Source: QYOJ01 sp964642545
GTDB taxonomy: Bacteria; Bacteroidota; Bacteroidia; Bacteroidales; FEN-979
NCBI GenBank assembly: GCA_964642545.1
Contig: CAZXQU010000016.1
Location: forward strand, 1-52,199
Direction of reading: 5' to 3'
DNA: 52,199 nt
Every line of letters starts with the position of its first letter. Position 1 is the stretch's first letter. Below the pieces are notes generated by a model. That model worked only from the letters and a program-made list of their open reading frames with translations, was not told the origin of the DNA and did not search any database. Below are positions 42,115-52,100 of the stretch, piece by piece. Position numbers and translations under genes: made by a program.

Positions 42115-42645
42115 ATGAAACGAATCATTACCACACTTTTTGGACTTCTTTTTTTCGTTCTGACAGGGATGACACAGGAACCTGTTTCCGAAGGCTACAA
42201 TAAGATCCCTTCTGTCGACATCAAAGATCTTCAGGGAAATCCTTATAATACCAGCAGCATCAGCAATGATGGAAAACCTATTATTCTTTGCTTCTGGGCT
42301 ACCTGGTGTAAGCCCTGCATCAAAGAGCTTACAGCCATTGCCTATGTATATGACGATTGGGTAGAAGAAACCGGAGTAAAATTGATCGCGGTCTCCATTG
42401 ATAATTCCCGCTCGAGTGCTGTCGTTGAACCAACGGTAAACGGTAAGGGATGGGAATATGAAGTGCTTCGGGATCCTAATGAAGACTTCAAGCGGGCCAT
42501 GAATGTTGGATTGCCTCCACACACTTTTATTATTGATGGAAGCGGAAATATCGTCTGGCAACATTCTTCTTACACTGAAGGGAACGAACTCGAACTGATT
42601 AAACTGGTTAGAAAGTTAAATGCCGGTGAAACAATCGAGGAATAA
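42115..42645 (+). CDS. TlpA-like thiol-disulfide oxidoreductase
   Basis: A 176-residue thioredoxin-fold protein with an N-terminal signal peptide (LLFFVLTGMTQ) and the redox motif FWATWCKPC (Cys65, Cys68). The cis-proline region LPPHTFIIDGSG is present. It would reduce or isomerise disulfides in the periplasm. It precedes DUF6029 by 30 bases and Omp28 in the same direction, a set seen repeatedly in Bacteroidota; Omp28 has its own CxxC and may be a substrate or partner. Confidence 0.9.
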   Translation: MKRIITTLFGLLFFVLTGMTQEPVSEGYNKIPSVDIKDLQGNPYNTSSISNDGKPIILCFWATWCKPCIKELTAIAYVYDDWVEETGVKLIAVSIDNSRSSAVVEPTVNGKGWEYEVLRDPNEDFKRAMNVGLPPHTFIIDGSGNIVWQHSSYTEGNELELIKLVRKLNAGETIEE

Positions 42646-42675
42646 TCTAGTAGAAACCAAATACCGAGTCGATTT

Positions 42676-44388
42676 ATGAAAAGAGAGGCCATTGTAAAAG
42701 GGCTAATCATTGCATTGTTTTCCTTTCCCATAATCTCTTTTGGGCAGGGATTTCTGGAAAACAGTCAGATCAGCGGAAGTTTTCAGAGTGATGCGGTTTA
42801 CTACCTGACCGACAGCCAGCTTGGCATCACAGACTCTACCCTCGACGGAAAATATTTCCGGGTACAGGGTTTTGCCGAAGTAAACTACTCCTTTAAAAAC
42901 TTTTCGGCTGGCATGCGATTTGAGGCTTACCTACCTCCGCTTCTGGGATATGACCAAGAGTATCAGGGATTAGGAGTTCCTTACTGGTACGTCAAATACA
43001 AAAACAAATTAATTGAGGTGACAGCGGGTAATTTTTACGAACAGTTTGGGGATGGGATGATTTTTCGGACCTACCAGGACTGGACCCTGGGTTATGATAA
43101 CTCCATGCGCGGATTGCGGGTGAAACTGACTCCTTTCAGTGGAGTAGCCTTGACAGGGGTTATTGGAGTTCAACGTAACTACTGGGTTCCATTCAAAGAG
43201 AATAACAGGGGTATTGTTAAAGGGGTTGATGCCGATTTTTATCTGAATGATATGATTTCCAGCCTCTCTTCATCCAAATTCAAGTTGAGTTTCGGAGGAA
43301 GTTTCGTTAGTGATTATCAGAAAGGCAAATCGATGGAGATAGTTATCCCCCCGAAAATTTATGAACTGAACCTCCCGGAGAATGTAGCCACATATGGCGG
43401 ACGTATCAACCTGAATTACAGTGGGTTAAACTTCTATTCGGAATATGCCCATAAGATCAATGACCCCTCAGCCATGAATCACTATATTTATAAAAATGGA
43501 GATAGCTGGTTGATCACAGCCTCATATTCCCGGAAAAATTTCGGACTTACAGCCAAGACCAAATGGATTGATAACATGAGTTACAAATCCGACCGCTCTG
43601 TTACAAGCAATGCGTTGGATATCAATTACCTCCCTTCAATCACCAAAGAACACACCTACTTCCTTGCAGCCATGTACCCTTGTGCTACCCAGCCAACCGG
43701 TGAGGTTGGAGGATCGGCCGAAATGATTTTCTCTTTGCCCAAGAATTCAAAACTGGGTGGTAAATATGGGATGAGCTTTGCGCTAAACTTTTCCCAGGTG
43801 AACAACATCAAACGTTCACAAATCAATGATACAACAGCTATTAATACACCTGGAACACTTGGATATAAATCGACCCCTTTTGCTGTGGACTGGAAAGACG
43901 TTTTCTACCAGGATGTCAACATTGAAGTGACCAAGAAGTTCAGCAAAAAATGGAAAGGGATCTTTGCCTACTATTATCAGACGTATAATAAAGACGTGAT
44001 CGAAGGCCACCTGGATGAATATGGAACCATCTATTCCAACATCGGTGTGGTTGACCTCACATGGAACGTTACTACCAAATATTCCCTTCGTGGAGAGCTG
44101 CAGGGGTTATGGACAAAACAGGATAAAGGGAACTGGCTGGCCGGAATGCTTGAACTGACGATTGCCCCAAAATGGTTTTTCTCTGTCAGCGATCAGTGGA
44201 ACATAGGGAATCCTGTTTCAAATCTTAAATTACATTATTACAATGTATCTGCCGGGTTTATCTACAATACAACCCGCATAGCCCTTTCATATGGCCGTCA
44301 GCGTGAAGGCATCGTATGTGTGGGAGGTGTATGCCGGTATGTACCCGAATCGACTGGGCTTACGTTGTCGATTAATAGTAGTTTCTGA
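42676..44388 (+). CDS. DUF6029 family outer-membrane beta-barrel protein
   Basis: A 570-residue protein with a signal peptide (FPIISFGQ, ~24) and a long run of amphipathic strands, ending LTLSINSSF with a terminal Phe, as for outer-membrane barrels. Segments such as GNFYEQFGDGMIFRTYQDWTLGYDNSMRG are conserved in DUF6029 proteins. The function of the family is unknown. It lies between tlpA-like (30 bases) and omp28-like (73 bases), suggesting a linked envelope pathway. A CVGGVC pair near the C-terminus could form a disulfide. Confidence 0.82.
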   Translation: MKREAIVKGLIIALFSFPIISFGQGFLENSQISGSFQSDAVYYLTDSQLGITDSTLDGKYFRVQGFAEVNYSFKNFSAGMRFEAYLPPLLGYDQEYQGLGVPYWYVKYKNKLIEVTAGNFYEQFGDGMIFRTYQDWTLGYDNSMRGLRVKLTPFSGVALTGVIGVQRNYWVPFKENNRGIVKGVDADFYLNDMISSLSSSKFKLSFGGSFVSDYQKGKSMEIVIPPKIYELNLPENVATYGGRINLNYSGLNFYSEYAHKINDPSAMNHYIYKNGDSWLITASYSRKNFGLTAKTKWIDNMSYKSDRSVTSNALDINYLPSITKEHTYFLAAMYPCATQPTGEVGGSAEMIFSLPKNSKLGGKYGMSFALNFSQVNNIKRSQINDTTAINTPGTLGYKSTPFAVDWKDVFYQDVNIEVTKKFSKKWKGIFAYYYQTYNKDVIEGHLDEYGTIYSNIGVVDLTWNVTTKYSLRGELQGLWTKQDKGNWLAGMLELTIAPKWFFSVSDQWNIGNPVSNLKLHYYNVSAGFIYNTTRIALSYGRQREGIVCVGGVCRYVPESTGLTLSINSSF

Positions 44389-44391
44389 TGC

Positions 44392-44455
44392 GAAATTAGG
44401 AAATTAGGAAATTAAGAAATTAAGAAATTAAGAAAATAAGAAAATAAGAAAATAA
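44392..44455. repeat. 8-base tandem array in the omp28 leader
   Basis: Eight units: gaaattag twice, gaaattaa three times, gaaaataa three times, followed by gagaatATG. The array ends 6 bases before the ATG at 44462. It shows a stepwise change of the unit along its length and shares gaaattag with the arrays at 18601 and 21921. Confidence 0.88.
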
Positions 44456-44461
44456 GAGAAT

Positions 44462-45307
44462 ATGAAATTCCGGGTTTTATATTTAATGATAGCGCTGGCA
44501 GGTACGCTGATTGTTTCCTGTGATAAGCTGGAACAGCCTTATGCCAAGGAAAAAGAGATAACCATTGATACCAACAAGCGCAAGATTCTCCTGGAAGATT
44601 ATACTGGGATGAAGTGTGTTAACTGTCCGGCCGCAACAGCAGGTGCTGAAGCCCTGGTTGAACAATACAAGGGACAAGTGGTTTTAATGACCGTTCACGC
44701 TGGGTATTTTTCGAAACCTGATGCATCAGGTCCTTATACAACTGACTACAGGGTTGCAGAGGGGGTTAACTGGTTCGACGATTTTATGTTGATCTCCAAT
44801 CCGATGGGAATGGTCAACAGGGCTCCTTACAACGGGAAGCAGGCAATTGGGGCTGGCTCTTGGGCCGAAGCAATAGGTATTATTGCCCTGCAGAATGAGG
44901 TAGCGTCAATTAATATCCAAACAAATTATACCACTTCAAGCCGTCATCACATTACAACCACAATTGAGACCAAGTTCTTTGAAGAGCTTGCAGGCGCCTA
45001 TAACCTCACTGTATGTATCCTGGAAGACAGCATCATCGGATGGCAGAAAAACAACGATCCACTCGTTGGCCCGGTACCCGATATTGAGAACTATGTTTTC
45101 AACGACATGTTAAGAACTGTTCTTAACGGAACATACGGTGAACAGGTTACAAACGTTGTCGATACTTCCCACACCTACTCCAATGAATATCTTTATACTA
45201 TTACTGAAAGCTGGAATCCTGCCCATCTCTCTTTGGTCGCATTTGTTTTCAACAGTGAAACCAAAGAGATCATCCAGGTAACGAAGCAGCATTTGGTGGA
45301 GAATTAA
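44462..45307 (+). CDS. Omp28-like outer-membrane lipoprotein
   Basis: A 281-residue lipoprotein (signal ending LIVSC, Cys20). Residues ~40-170 form a thioredoxin-like domain with the redox pair CVNCP (KILLEDYTGMKCVNCPAAT), and the rest is beta-rich, as in Omp28-related proteins of Bacteroidota. Its role in cells is not well known. It is downstream of TlpA and DUF6029, separated by a perfect-period octamer array. It converges on the C25 peptidase gene with only 12 bases between stops and no evident terminator. Confidence 0.85.
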   Translation: MKFRVLYLMIALAGTLIVSCDKLEQPYAKEKEITIDTNKRKILLEDYTGMKCVNCPAATAGAEALVEQYKGQVVLMTVHAGYFSKPDASGPYTTDYRVAEGVNWFDDFMLISNPMGMVNRAPYNGKQAIGAGSWAEAIGIIALQNEVASINIQTNYTTSSRHHITTTIETKFFEELAGAYNLTVCILEDSIIGWQKNNDPLVGPVPDIENYVFNDMLRTVLNGTYGEQVTNVVDTSHTYSNEYLYTITESWNPAHLSLVAFVFNSETKEIIQVTKQHLVEN

Positions 45308-45319
45308 CAGGTCCGCCAA

Positions 45320-48300
45320 TTATTTATTAACGACGATCTTCCCGGTCCAGGTTCCATTTTGCCCCTGAACAGTCATAATGTAGATTCCGTTCGGTACTGC
45401 CGGGAGTGAGATTGTCTTGTCGAGTTTGTTGTATACTGATACAGCATCTTCTGTGTAAACAACCGTTCCCATTGTATTGAAGATCTTCAGGTTTAATTGA
45501 TCCTCTTTTGCAACATCCATCCGCAGGATAAATGTCCCGTTATTCGGGTTGGGCATAAGGATACACTGAAGGGACCCATTGCCCTTAGAGAGCCCGGTAG
45601 CGTAGTCAACCAAGATGTAATCCGTCTTAGTGCTTGTATTTGTGTTGCTTCCATCACTTACAGTAAGAGTCACATCGTAGGTTCCTGGAGTATCATAAAA
45701 TACAACAGGGTTAGCTTCGGCAGAAGTTGTAGGTGTGCCGCCAGGGAAGGTCCAGTCATAAGATATTACACCTCCGTTAGAGAAGTCGTAGAAGTTTACG
45801 CTCTCTCCGATGCTGATGCTCGTTGGATAGCCTGCAAAATTGGCAGCTAGCGCCGGGATATCAATTCCAAAGAAAGTCAGGTACTCCACCATAAGGTTCT
45901 GTTTGGTAGAGGGGAGATCTCCATCGGCCAGCCCTCCGAACTCAAACGATTTGCCGATGGTTTTGAAGGTTCCTCCATCGTATGCAACAGCATTACAATA
46001 GGATGGATTTTGGTTTTTAAATATCATAAAACCCGTCCCTTCATTGACAATCCGGTCAATATATTTATTGTCACCACCATAGCTGAACGACATTCCATTG
46101 GTAAATGTACCGTTTTGTCCCTGGATTGTTCCAAGGTCACTATTTCCATCAACAGTACCCAGGATGTGAAAATAAGGATGCACAGGTGTTTGCGGATCGA
46201 ATTTCCAGGTATCACCTCCCTCCATGTATGCCATTCCTCCGGCATCCAGAAAATTCTTCATCCGTGTTCCCTCTGTACTGGTTAATGGATGTTTGTCGGG
46301 ATAGATTCCCAGACAAACAAAGATTGAGCTATAATCTGTCATATCTTCCGGTACCGATTGGACATAATCAGTCATAAGACCCAGGTCTGAAGCTGCTTCA
46401 ACGATTGATGTCCCCGAATTCAGGTTTCCATCCAGGTCAATCACCAGAACAGGTGTTTTCCCAATGACCAGGTCGAAGGTGATAACTTTTGTCAGCCCAC
46501 GATCTGCGGTGATCTCCATCATAAACGAACCCAACTGTCCCTCGGGTGCAGTTGGGTCAACTGTGACTCCATAGATTTGTGAACTTGTATCCCCGGCTGC
46601 CAGATCACCAAAATTCTTGGAATCGGAAACAACTGTCACATAGGGACTGATGGAAATGAGTTCGCCAGCTACATTGAATGCTTCAGAGGAACCATAATTG
46701 ATCAGGGTTATATTGAGATCAACCGCTTCTCCTGGATCCATTCTTCCGTTATTATTTCCACTGGGATCCAGCACAACGTATTTATTCAGTGTCAGATTCG
46801 GAGCATGAGCGAGGATGCTGAATTTGGAAGTCCAGCTATCCGATCCATCAATACCTGTCATCTCAAACTCGATGCTGGTTCCATCGGAGATGTTGCTTGA
46901 CACATGGAAGTAATAACCATCCGGCATCTCTTTTATCTCACCAGGAATTACAATGCCATAATCTTCTGTATTATCCGTTAGATTGACATATGTGTCGGCT
47001 GTTGTCAACCCAATGACAAGGTCTGAAGTGGCTTCCACTCCCAAATTCTTGACAGCAACTCCAAGGTAAATATCCTCTCCGTAATCGACCAACTGGTCGT
47101 TGTTCCAGGCCTGATCATTGACCGTGTTGCTTATGTATTGAATGTATGGGCCATTGGGTGCGATGATCTGAATATCTGCTATGTAGGGGACATAATTATA
47201 TGCTGTTACAACCAGTCTAACGGTATCGGTTGGATTGGGTAGTGCAGGAAAAGTCAGTACGATGTTTCCCCCTGAAACAATTCCTGTAGCAAGAATTTCA
47301 CCGTTCATCGAAGCCGTGGCACGAGCTCCATCAACATTGCAGGAGACAGAGAGACTGGTAGAACCAACGAATAGTGTTGGATCGTGAGTAACTGTCATAG
47401 CTGCCGGGTTATCTGTGCGAACGAAGATGGTTGGATCACCAAAAACAACCCAAGTATCTGTCATATCATATCCTCCGGAACCATATGTATCGTTCATTTT
47501 AAAGCATCCATTGATGGAGAGGCCGGAAAAGGTTCGTTTGATATTACTTGAGTATGTTTCAACAAGGATATCTACCATTTCATCTTGCCCCTCCATAGGT
47601 GGATTCCAGCTCTGGTTGATAGTAGCGCCAAAGAAGGCAATGGCTCCTGAAGGTTCTCCGTTGCTTGTTGCCCTCAGCCATGCCTCAGCAAAACAGGTGC
47701 CGCTCATAAAATTACCGTTCACGCAGGCAACCGACCAAACAAAAGGTAGTTTATCCTTGTTGGTAAGGCTGTTGACGCTGTTGTTGTTAAATCCGGAAGT
47801 TCCCCATGAGGTTGTACTTCCGTGTCCACAGTAAAGAATGAGGGACGCACCTTCGTTCACATCGGCTGCAACCTGTGAAGAGGATGGATTGCCAGCGGCA
47901 TCATTACCACCCTGCGACCCGTCGAAGAGTTCGTAATTCCAGGTATAGTTATACCCCAGGCAGTCATCCTGCATATTCCGGATATGCTGGTAGTCATATT
48001 CCCCATCATCACCGGGACCCTGATCTGATCCAATGCCGATGACACTGGTATACCAATCATCAGTAAGCAACTGGGGGTCCATTTCGTAATTCAGGGTACG
48101 CGTTACCTGTGTCTCAACCTGCGCTACCTGCTCGGCAGAGAAACGGCCAACGAGGAGTTCCTGGTAGTGGTCGCTACCCGTGATATAACCATAAGCATTA
48201 TCGGATGGGCCCCCGAGTCCTCCGCCTGTGTTTGTTGGGACCTGGGCGGCATCACCTACCAGCACAACAAACGATAATCCGTTTGTATTATAGTAATCTG

Positions 48301-49159
48301 TGATATAGGTTTTAATAGCAGCTGCTGTGGTTCCAATGGTGGATACATCTACCATCTCAACGGGAAATCCGATGGATGTTTTCCAGTCAACATAAGGCTG
48401 CATGGCATCCATGAATGCTCCATGACAGATGATTAACAGGTTACCGTATTCTTCTACCGAAGTGTATGTGATGGCATCGAAATTCTGAAACTCATTGGAA
48501 TAGATTTGAGCCCACTCCCCTTCGATTTTTATTTCACTATTTGTTCTGATCAACTGATTTGATCCGGTTTCATTCTCTTTTATCAACTCTACCGTAACCT
48601 CATGGTAAACACGTAAAACCTTTGTCACCGGATTGTACTGGAAAGGAGAAACCAGAACTGTTTGTCCACGAAGATCCCTTACGATAAAAGGTTCACGGGT
48701 TGAGACAAGACTTCCCGGATAAAATCTGTCGGCAGTGTAAGCGCTTCCATAGGTATATGGGACCGTTGCCGGATCGACTGTACGAAGCAGGTTTCCTTTG
48801 GATGGCGCGATTTCGATGTTTGGGAAGTCAGTAAAACTAGAACCAATCACCCGGGCTGTCATACCTCCAAGGTCGGGAATGATCAGGGTTGAAGTGAGCT
48901 TCTGAAGATCCGGTGCGCCAGCTTCCATCAGAGGTGTCCCCTCTTTAACAGTTGGAATAAACGCTATTCCCCTGGAAGTCTCCACCTGGTTCAGGTAAAA
49001 TCCACCCAGTGTGAAGGTAACTGTCGACTGATCAATGGTTGAGTTAACAACTGTAATTTTAGCAGGCACAGGTTTGCCAGAGTTTATCTCAACCCAGTTT
49101 GTACTCATACCGGCGATACTGATCGCCAGCAAAAGAATAATTGAAAAAATGTTTCTCAT
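45320..49159 (-). CDS. Gingipain-like C25 cysteine peptidase (Kgp-like), T9SS cargo
   Basis: A 1279-residue exported peptidase from ATG 49159 (MRNIFSIILLLAISIAG; an ATG ten codons upstream is less likely). It has a gingipain-type propeptide region, then the C25 domain with His446 (YCGHGSTTSWGT) and Cys479 (WSVACVNGNF), 33 residues apart as in RgpB (His211/Cys244). The sequence around GATINQSWNPPMEGQDEM and NIKRTFSGLSINGCF is closest in style to Kgp. Next come immunoglobulin-like domains, a PKD domain (YDWTFPGGTP, FYDTPGTYDVTLTVSDG) and a type A T9SS sorting domain (MPNPNNGTF to KIVVNK). It starts 36 bases after the second C25 gene, so they are probably co-transcribed. Confidence 0.92.
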   Translation of the reverse strand: MRNIFSIILLLAISIAGMSTNWVEINSGKPVPAKITVVNSTIDQSTVTFTLGGFYLNQVETSRGIAFIPTVKEGTPLMEAGAPDLQKLTSTLIIPDLGGMTARVIGSSFTDFPNIEIAPSKGNLLRTVDPATVPYTYGSAYTADRFYPGSLVSTREPFIVRDLRGQTVLVSPFQYNPVTKVLRVYHEVTVELIKENETGSNQLIRTNSEIKIEGEWAQIYSNEFQNFDAITYTSVEEYGNLLIICHGAFMDAMQPYVDWKTSIGFPVEMVDVSTIGTTAAAIKTYITDYYNTNGLSFVVLVGDAAQVPTNTGGGLGGPSDNAYGYITGSDHYQELLVGRFSAEQVAQVETQVTRTLNYEMDPQLLTDDWYTSVIGIGSDQGPGDDGEYDYQHIRNMQDDCLGYNYTWNYELFDGSQGGNDAAGNPSSSQVAADVNEGASLILYCGHGSTTSWGTSGFNNNSVNSLTNKDKLPFVWSVACVNGNFMSGTCFAEAWLRATSNGEPSGAIAFFGATINQSWNPPMEGQDEMVDILVETYSSNIKRTFSGLSINGCFKMNDTYGSGGYDMTDTWVVFGDPTIFVRTDNPAAMTVTHDPTLFVGSTSLSVSCNVDGARATASMNGEILATGIVSGGNIVLTFPALPNPTDTVRLVVTAYNYVPYIADIQIIAPNGPYIQYISNTVNDQAWNNDQLVDYGEDIYLGVAVKNLGVEATSDLVIGLTTADTYVNLTDNTEDYGIVIPGEIKEMPDGYYFHVSSNISDGTSIEFEMTGIDGSDSWTSKFSILAHAPNLTLNKYVVLDPSGNNNGRMDPGEAVDLNITLINYGSSEAFNVAGELISISPYVTVVSDSKNFGDLAAGDTSSQIYGVTVDPTAPEGQLGSFMMEITADRGLTKVITFDLVIGKTPVLVIDLDGNLNSGTSIVEAASDLGLMTDYVQSVPEDMTDYSSIFVCLGIYPDKHPLTSTEGTRMKNFLDAGGMAYMEGGDTWKFDPQTPVHPYFHILGTVDGNSDLGTIQGQNGTFTNGMSFSYGGDNKYIDRIVNEGTGFMIFKNQNPSYCNAVAYDGGTFKTIGKSFEFGGLADGDLPSTKQNLMVEYLTFFGIDIPALAANFAGYPTSISIGESVNFYDFSNGGVISYDWTFPGGTPTTSAEANPVVFYDTPGTYDVTLTVSDGSNTNTSTKTDYILVDYATGLSKGNGSLQCILMPNPNNGTFILRMDVAKEDQLNLKIFNTMGTVVYTEDAVSVYNKLDKTISLPAVPNGIYIMTVQGQNGTWTGKIVVNK

Positions 49160-49195
49160 GTTGGTTTTTATTCTGGTTTCTATTTTCAATTGATA

Positions 49196-52100
49196 TTATC
49201 TTGTTAAAATTACTTTCCGAACAATAACATATGAATCTGTCTGGATCTGGCAGTAATAGATGCCTGGATTCATATTACCGCTCTCCAGCACCAGGTTGTA
49301 CTTCCCTGACTGAAGCATGCTTTGTTCCTCTACAATCCGAATTACCCTGCCAAAGGCATCAGTAAGAATAATTTTTGATCCGGAGGCTTCTGGCAAAACA
49401 AACGAAATGTTAAGCTTATCGGTGAATGGATTGGGATAGACGGTAACGAATCTCTCCGCCTGAACTTGATCAATGCCAGTTAAGTAGTAAAAGATTGTAT
49501 TTGAAGGTGCTGATAGGCACCCGGTAACCTGATCAGTGACAGTCACGTAATACTCACCTGACAGTGCTGGCTGATAGGTGGGCTGGTTAGCACCAGGTAT
49601 GAGTTCATTGTTGTAGTACCATTGGTTGCCGTCTGTAGCACTCGACTCCAGGATGTCGCCATTCAGAAAGGCAACAGGAGCATCAGGGGCTTCAATTATC
49701 GTAACTTCCACAGGTGCCGAACTCAATGTCGAGCTTCCATCATCTATTGTAACCGTATAGGTTATATTAGCATCGGGAGAACAATAGGGGAACTGGCTTG
49801 TAGGATCATCCAGATAAGTAGTCGGTTCCCAGAGGTAAGTATATGTGCCGGTTCCTCCGGATGGAATCACAGAAAGAATGCTGGTAGATCCAAGACATAT
49901 ATTGGATGGAAATGCATTAGCCATCATTGATAATGGTCCTCCCGCACACTTCATATTGGCAGCCCAGCCGGCGAAATTCTCAGAGTAGTCGGAATGGAAT
50001 TTAAACGTCAGTGAGCCGTCGGCAGCTGTTGATTCAATTGTGCCTGGGGAACCTGTCCCGCAGAAGGTTCCTATAACCGGGGCAGCTATGCTATTCCCGT
50101 TGTAGATTTTAAGATAATCATAGTTACAACTGGTTTGCGGCTCCACATCAAATTCTGTAAACTCTGCCTCAATGGATGCTCCTGGTGTTCCGGGATAAAA
50201 GGTCATAGTAAAATCCTCGTTGTTGCTATAATTTTGATTCGAATTGCCTGAATCATAAAATTTTGCATAACAGGAAGTTTCATTGCCATTCTGCATCAGG
50301 TAAATCGAAGCAGCACCAATCTCAAGCACGAACGTTTTCTGCGCAGCAAACTGGCTCAGGGGTCCAGCGGTTTCGCTATAATCCAAACTGACCATCGTCC
50401 CGATAGGAGTGATGCCATTGGTTATGACAGGAAATTCCACATTGGCAATCGTATTGATCGGCAGATTGCCGATCAGCGTATTGGGATTGTTCACGATGAT
50501 ATAGGGACTGGAAGAAGTCTGGACAGCCAGATGACCAAGGCCATTTCCAATTGAAGCATGCCCGATGTTCATAGTTTTAATAGAAAGGATGACATCTTCC
50601 CCCGGATCAAGTACGCCGTTGTCATTTCCACCAGGCGCGGGATCGAGAATGGTAATGTTTTCAACTACTAATAGCGGGGCATTCAGTTTAAGCATCAGAT
50701 CAGATGACCAGCTTTCGGAGCCATCATCGAAAAGAATTTCTCCGGCAACAACATGCTGGTCAGCAACAAAATTGTTGATACTCATGGCAAATGCATTGTG
50801 ACACGTGATTGTAGCTCCGGCAGCAACGGAGTCAATAACGCAGGAGTTGTTTGTTACCACAATATTGGTGTCTGTTGTAGTAAGTGTGGCAGAGATATTG
50901 TAAGCGGTCTCTATCCCGAGGTTAGTGACGTTCAGGTCAAGGGTGATGGTTTCGCTGAAGTCGGCATTGTGGTTATTGTTGCCGCCAACCGAATCATTCA
51001 CAATGAATGAGGTTAAATTCAGGTAGGGTCCCGTTGCAGGAATGACCTGGATAGAGTCGATGAGAGGTTTAAAATTCTGTTTTGTGATCACGAGGCCGAG
51101 ATAACCCGGATTGGTTTGTGCCGGAAATGCCAATGTAGCTAATCCTGCATCATCGGCACAAGCGCAAGCAACAAGTGTGTTCCCATTCTCAGACAGCCCG
51201 ATATAGGCATAAGGTTCCGTGGTTATGTTCAGGGAGGTGGTGCCAACCAGAATCGGGTCCATATAGGTTGCGGTTAGTTGAGGCGGGATTGACATGTAGA
51301 CCATCAGTGAAGGGTCTCCCATCAGGGTATAAATCTCCCAGTAATACGTTTTCATCCCGGAATTGGATTGCTGAACGGCGAGATTCCCGCCAACAACCAT
51401 TTGCCCCTGTGTTACAAACCAATCGGCAATATCCTCTCCATGATCGTGGAATGTTACATCATAGGCTCCCATGTGATTGGGATTGTAGATTGGGTTAGCG
51501 GAAACTTCTTCGAATCCAACACCCCACCAATAATCTTCATCCCAATAGGTGTTATTGGTTCCACCAATGTATCCTAACGCTCCCTTGTTGGCAGCCCGTA
51601 AAACTTCCTCCCCAAAACAATTGGTGTTGAAGCGATTGCTGAGGCAACAATTGCCAACCATGAGGCAATACTTCTGATCATTCTGCAAGTTGGAAATATG
51701 GGATATTGTAAACGAGGGATCAGCCCATCCCTGCTCGCTGCAGTGAGCTGTGTAGTTGGCAAAGGTAACGCCATCGGAAACGTTCTGGCGGATATGGGCT
51801 GAATAGTTGCCTCCAGAGGGTTCGGGCTGAAGGTAGGTATGTGATAAAATTCCGTGAGCCGAATTAAAATAATTGGATGTGCCATAATTGATCTGTCCGT
51901 TTCCCCAAGTCAACTGGTGAGCAGCATCAGCCCCAGCCGACATGACCACTTCCCCCAGAAAGGATTCATCGGGTAAGAGGTACTGTTCATATTCGAGGGT
52001 CTTGTCTATTTGTGGTTGCAGCTGAGTCAGGTTATTTGCTGAAAAACGTCCATAATAGCATTCCGGAATCTTATCCCCTGTATATTCGAAATAATAGAGA

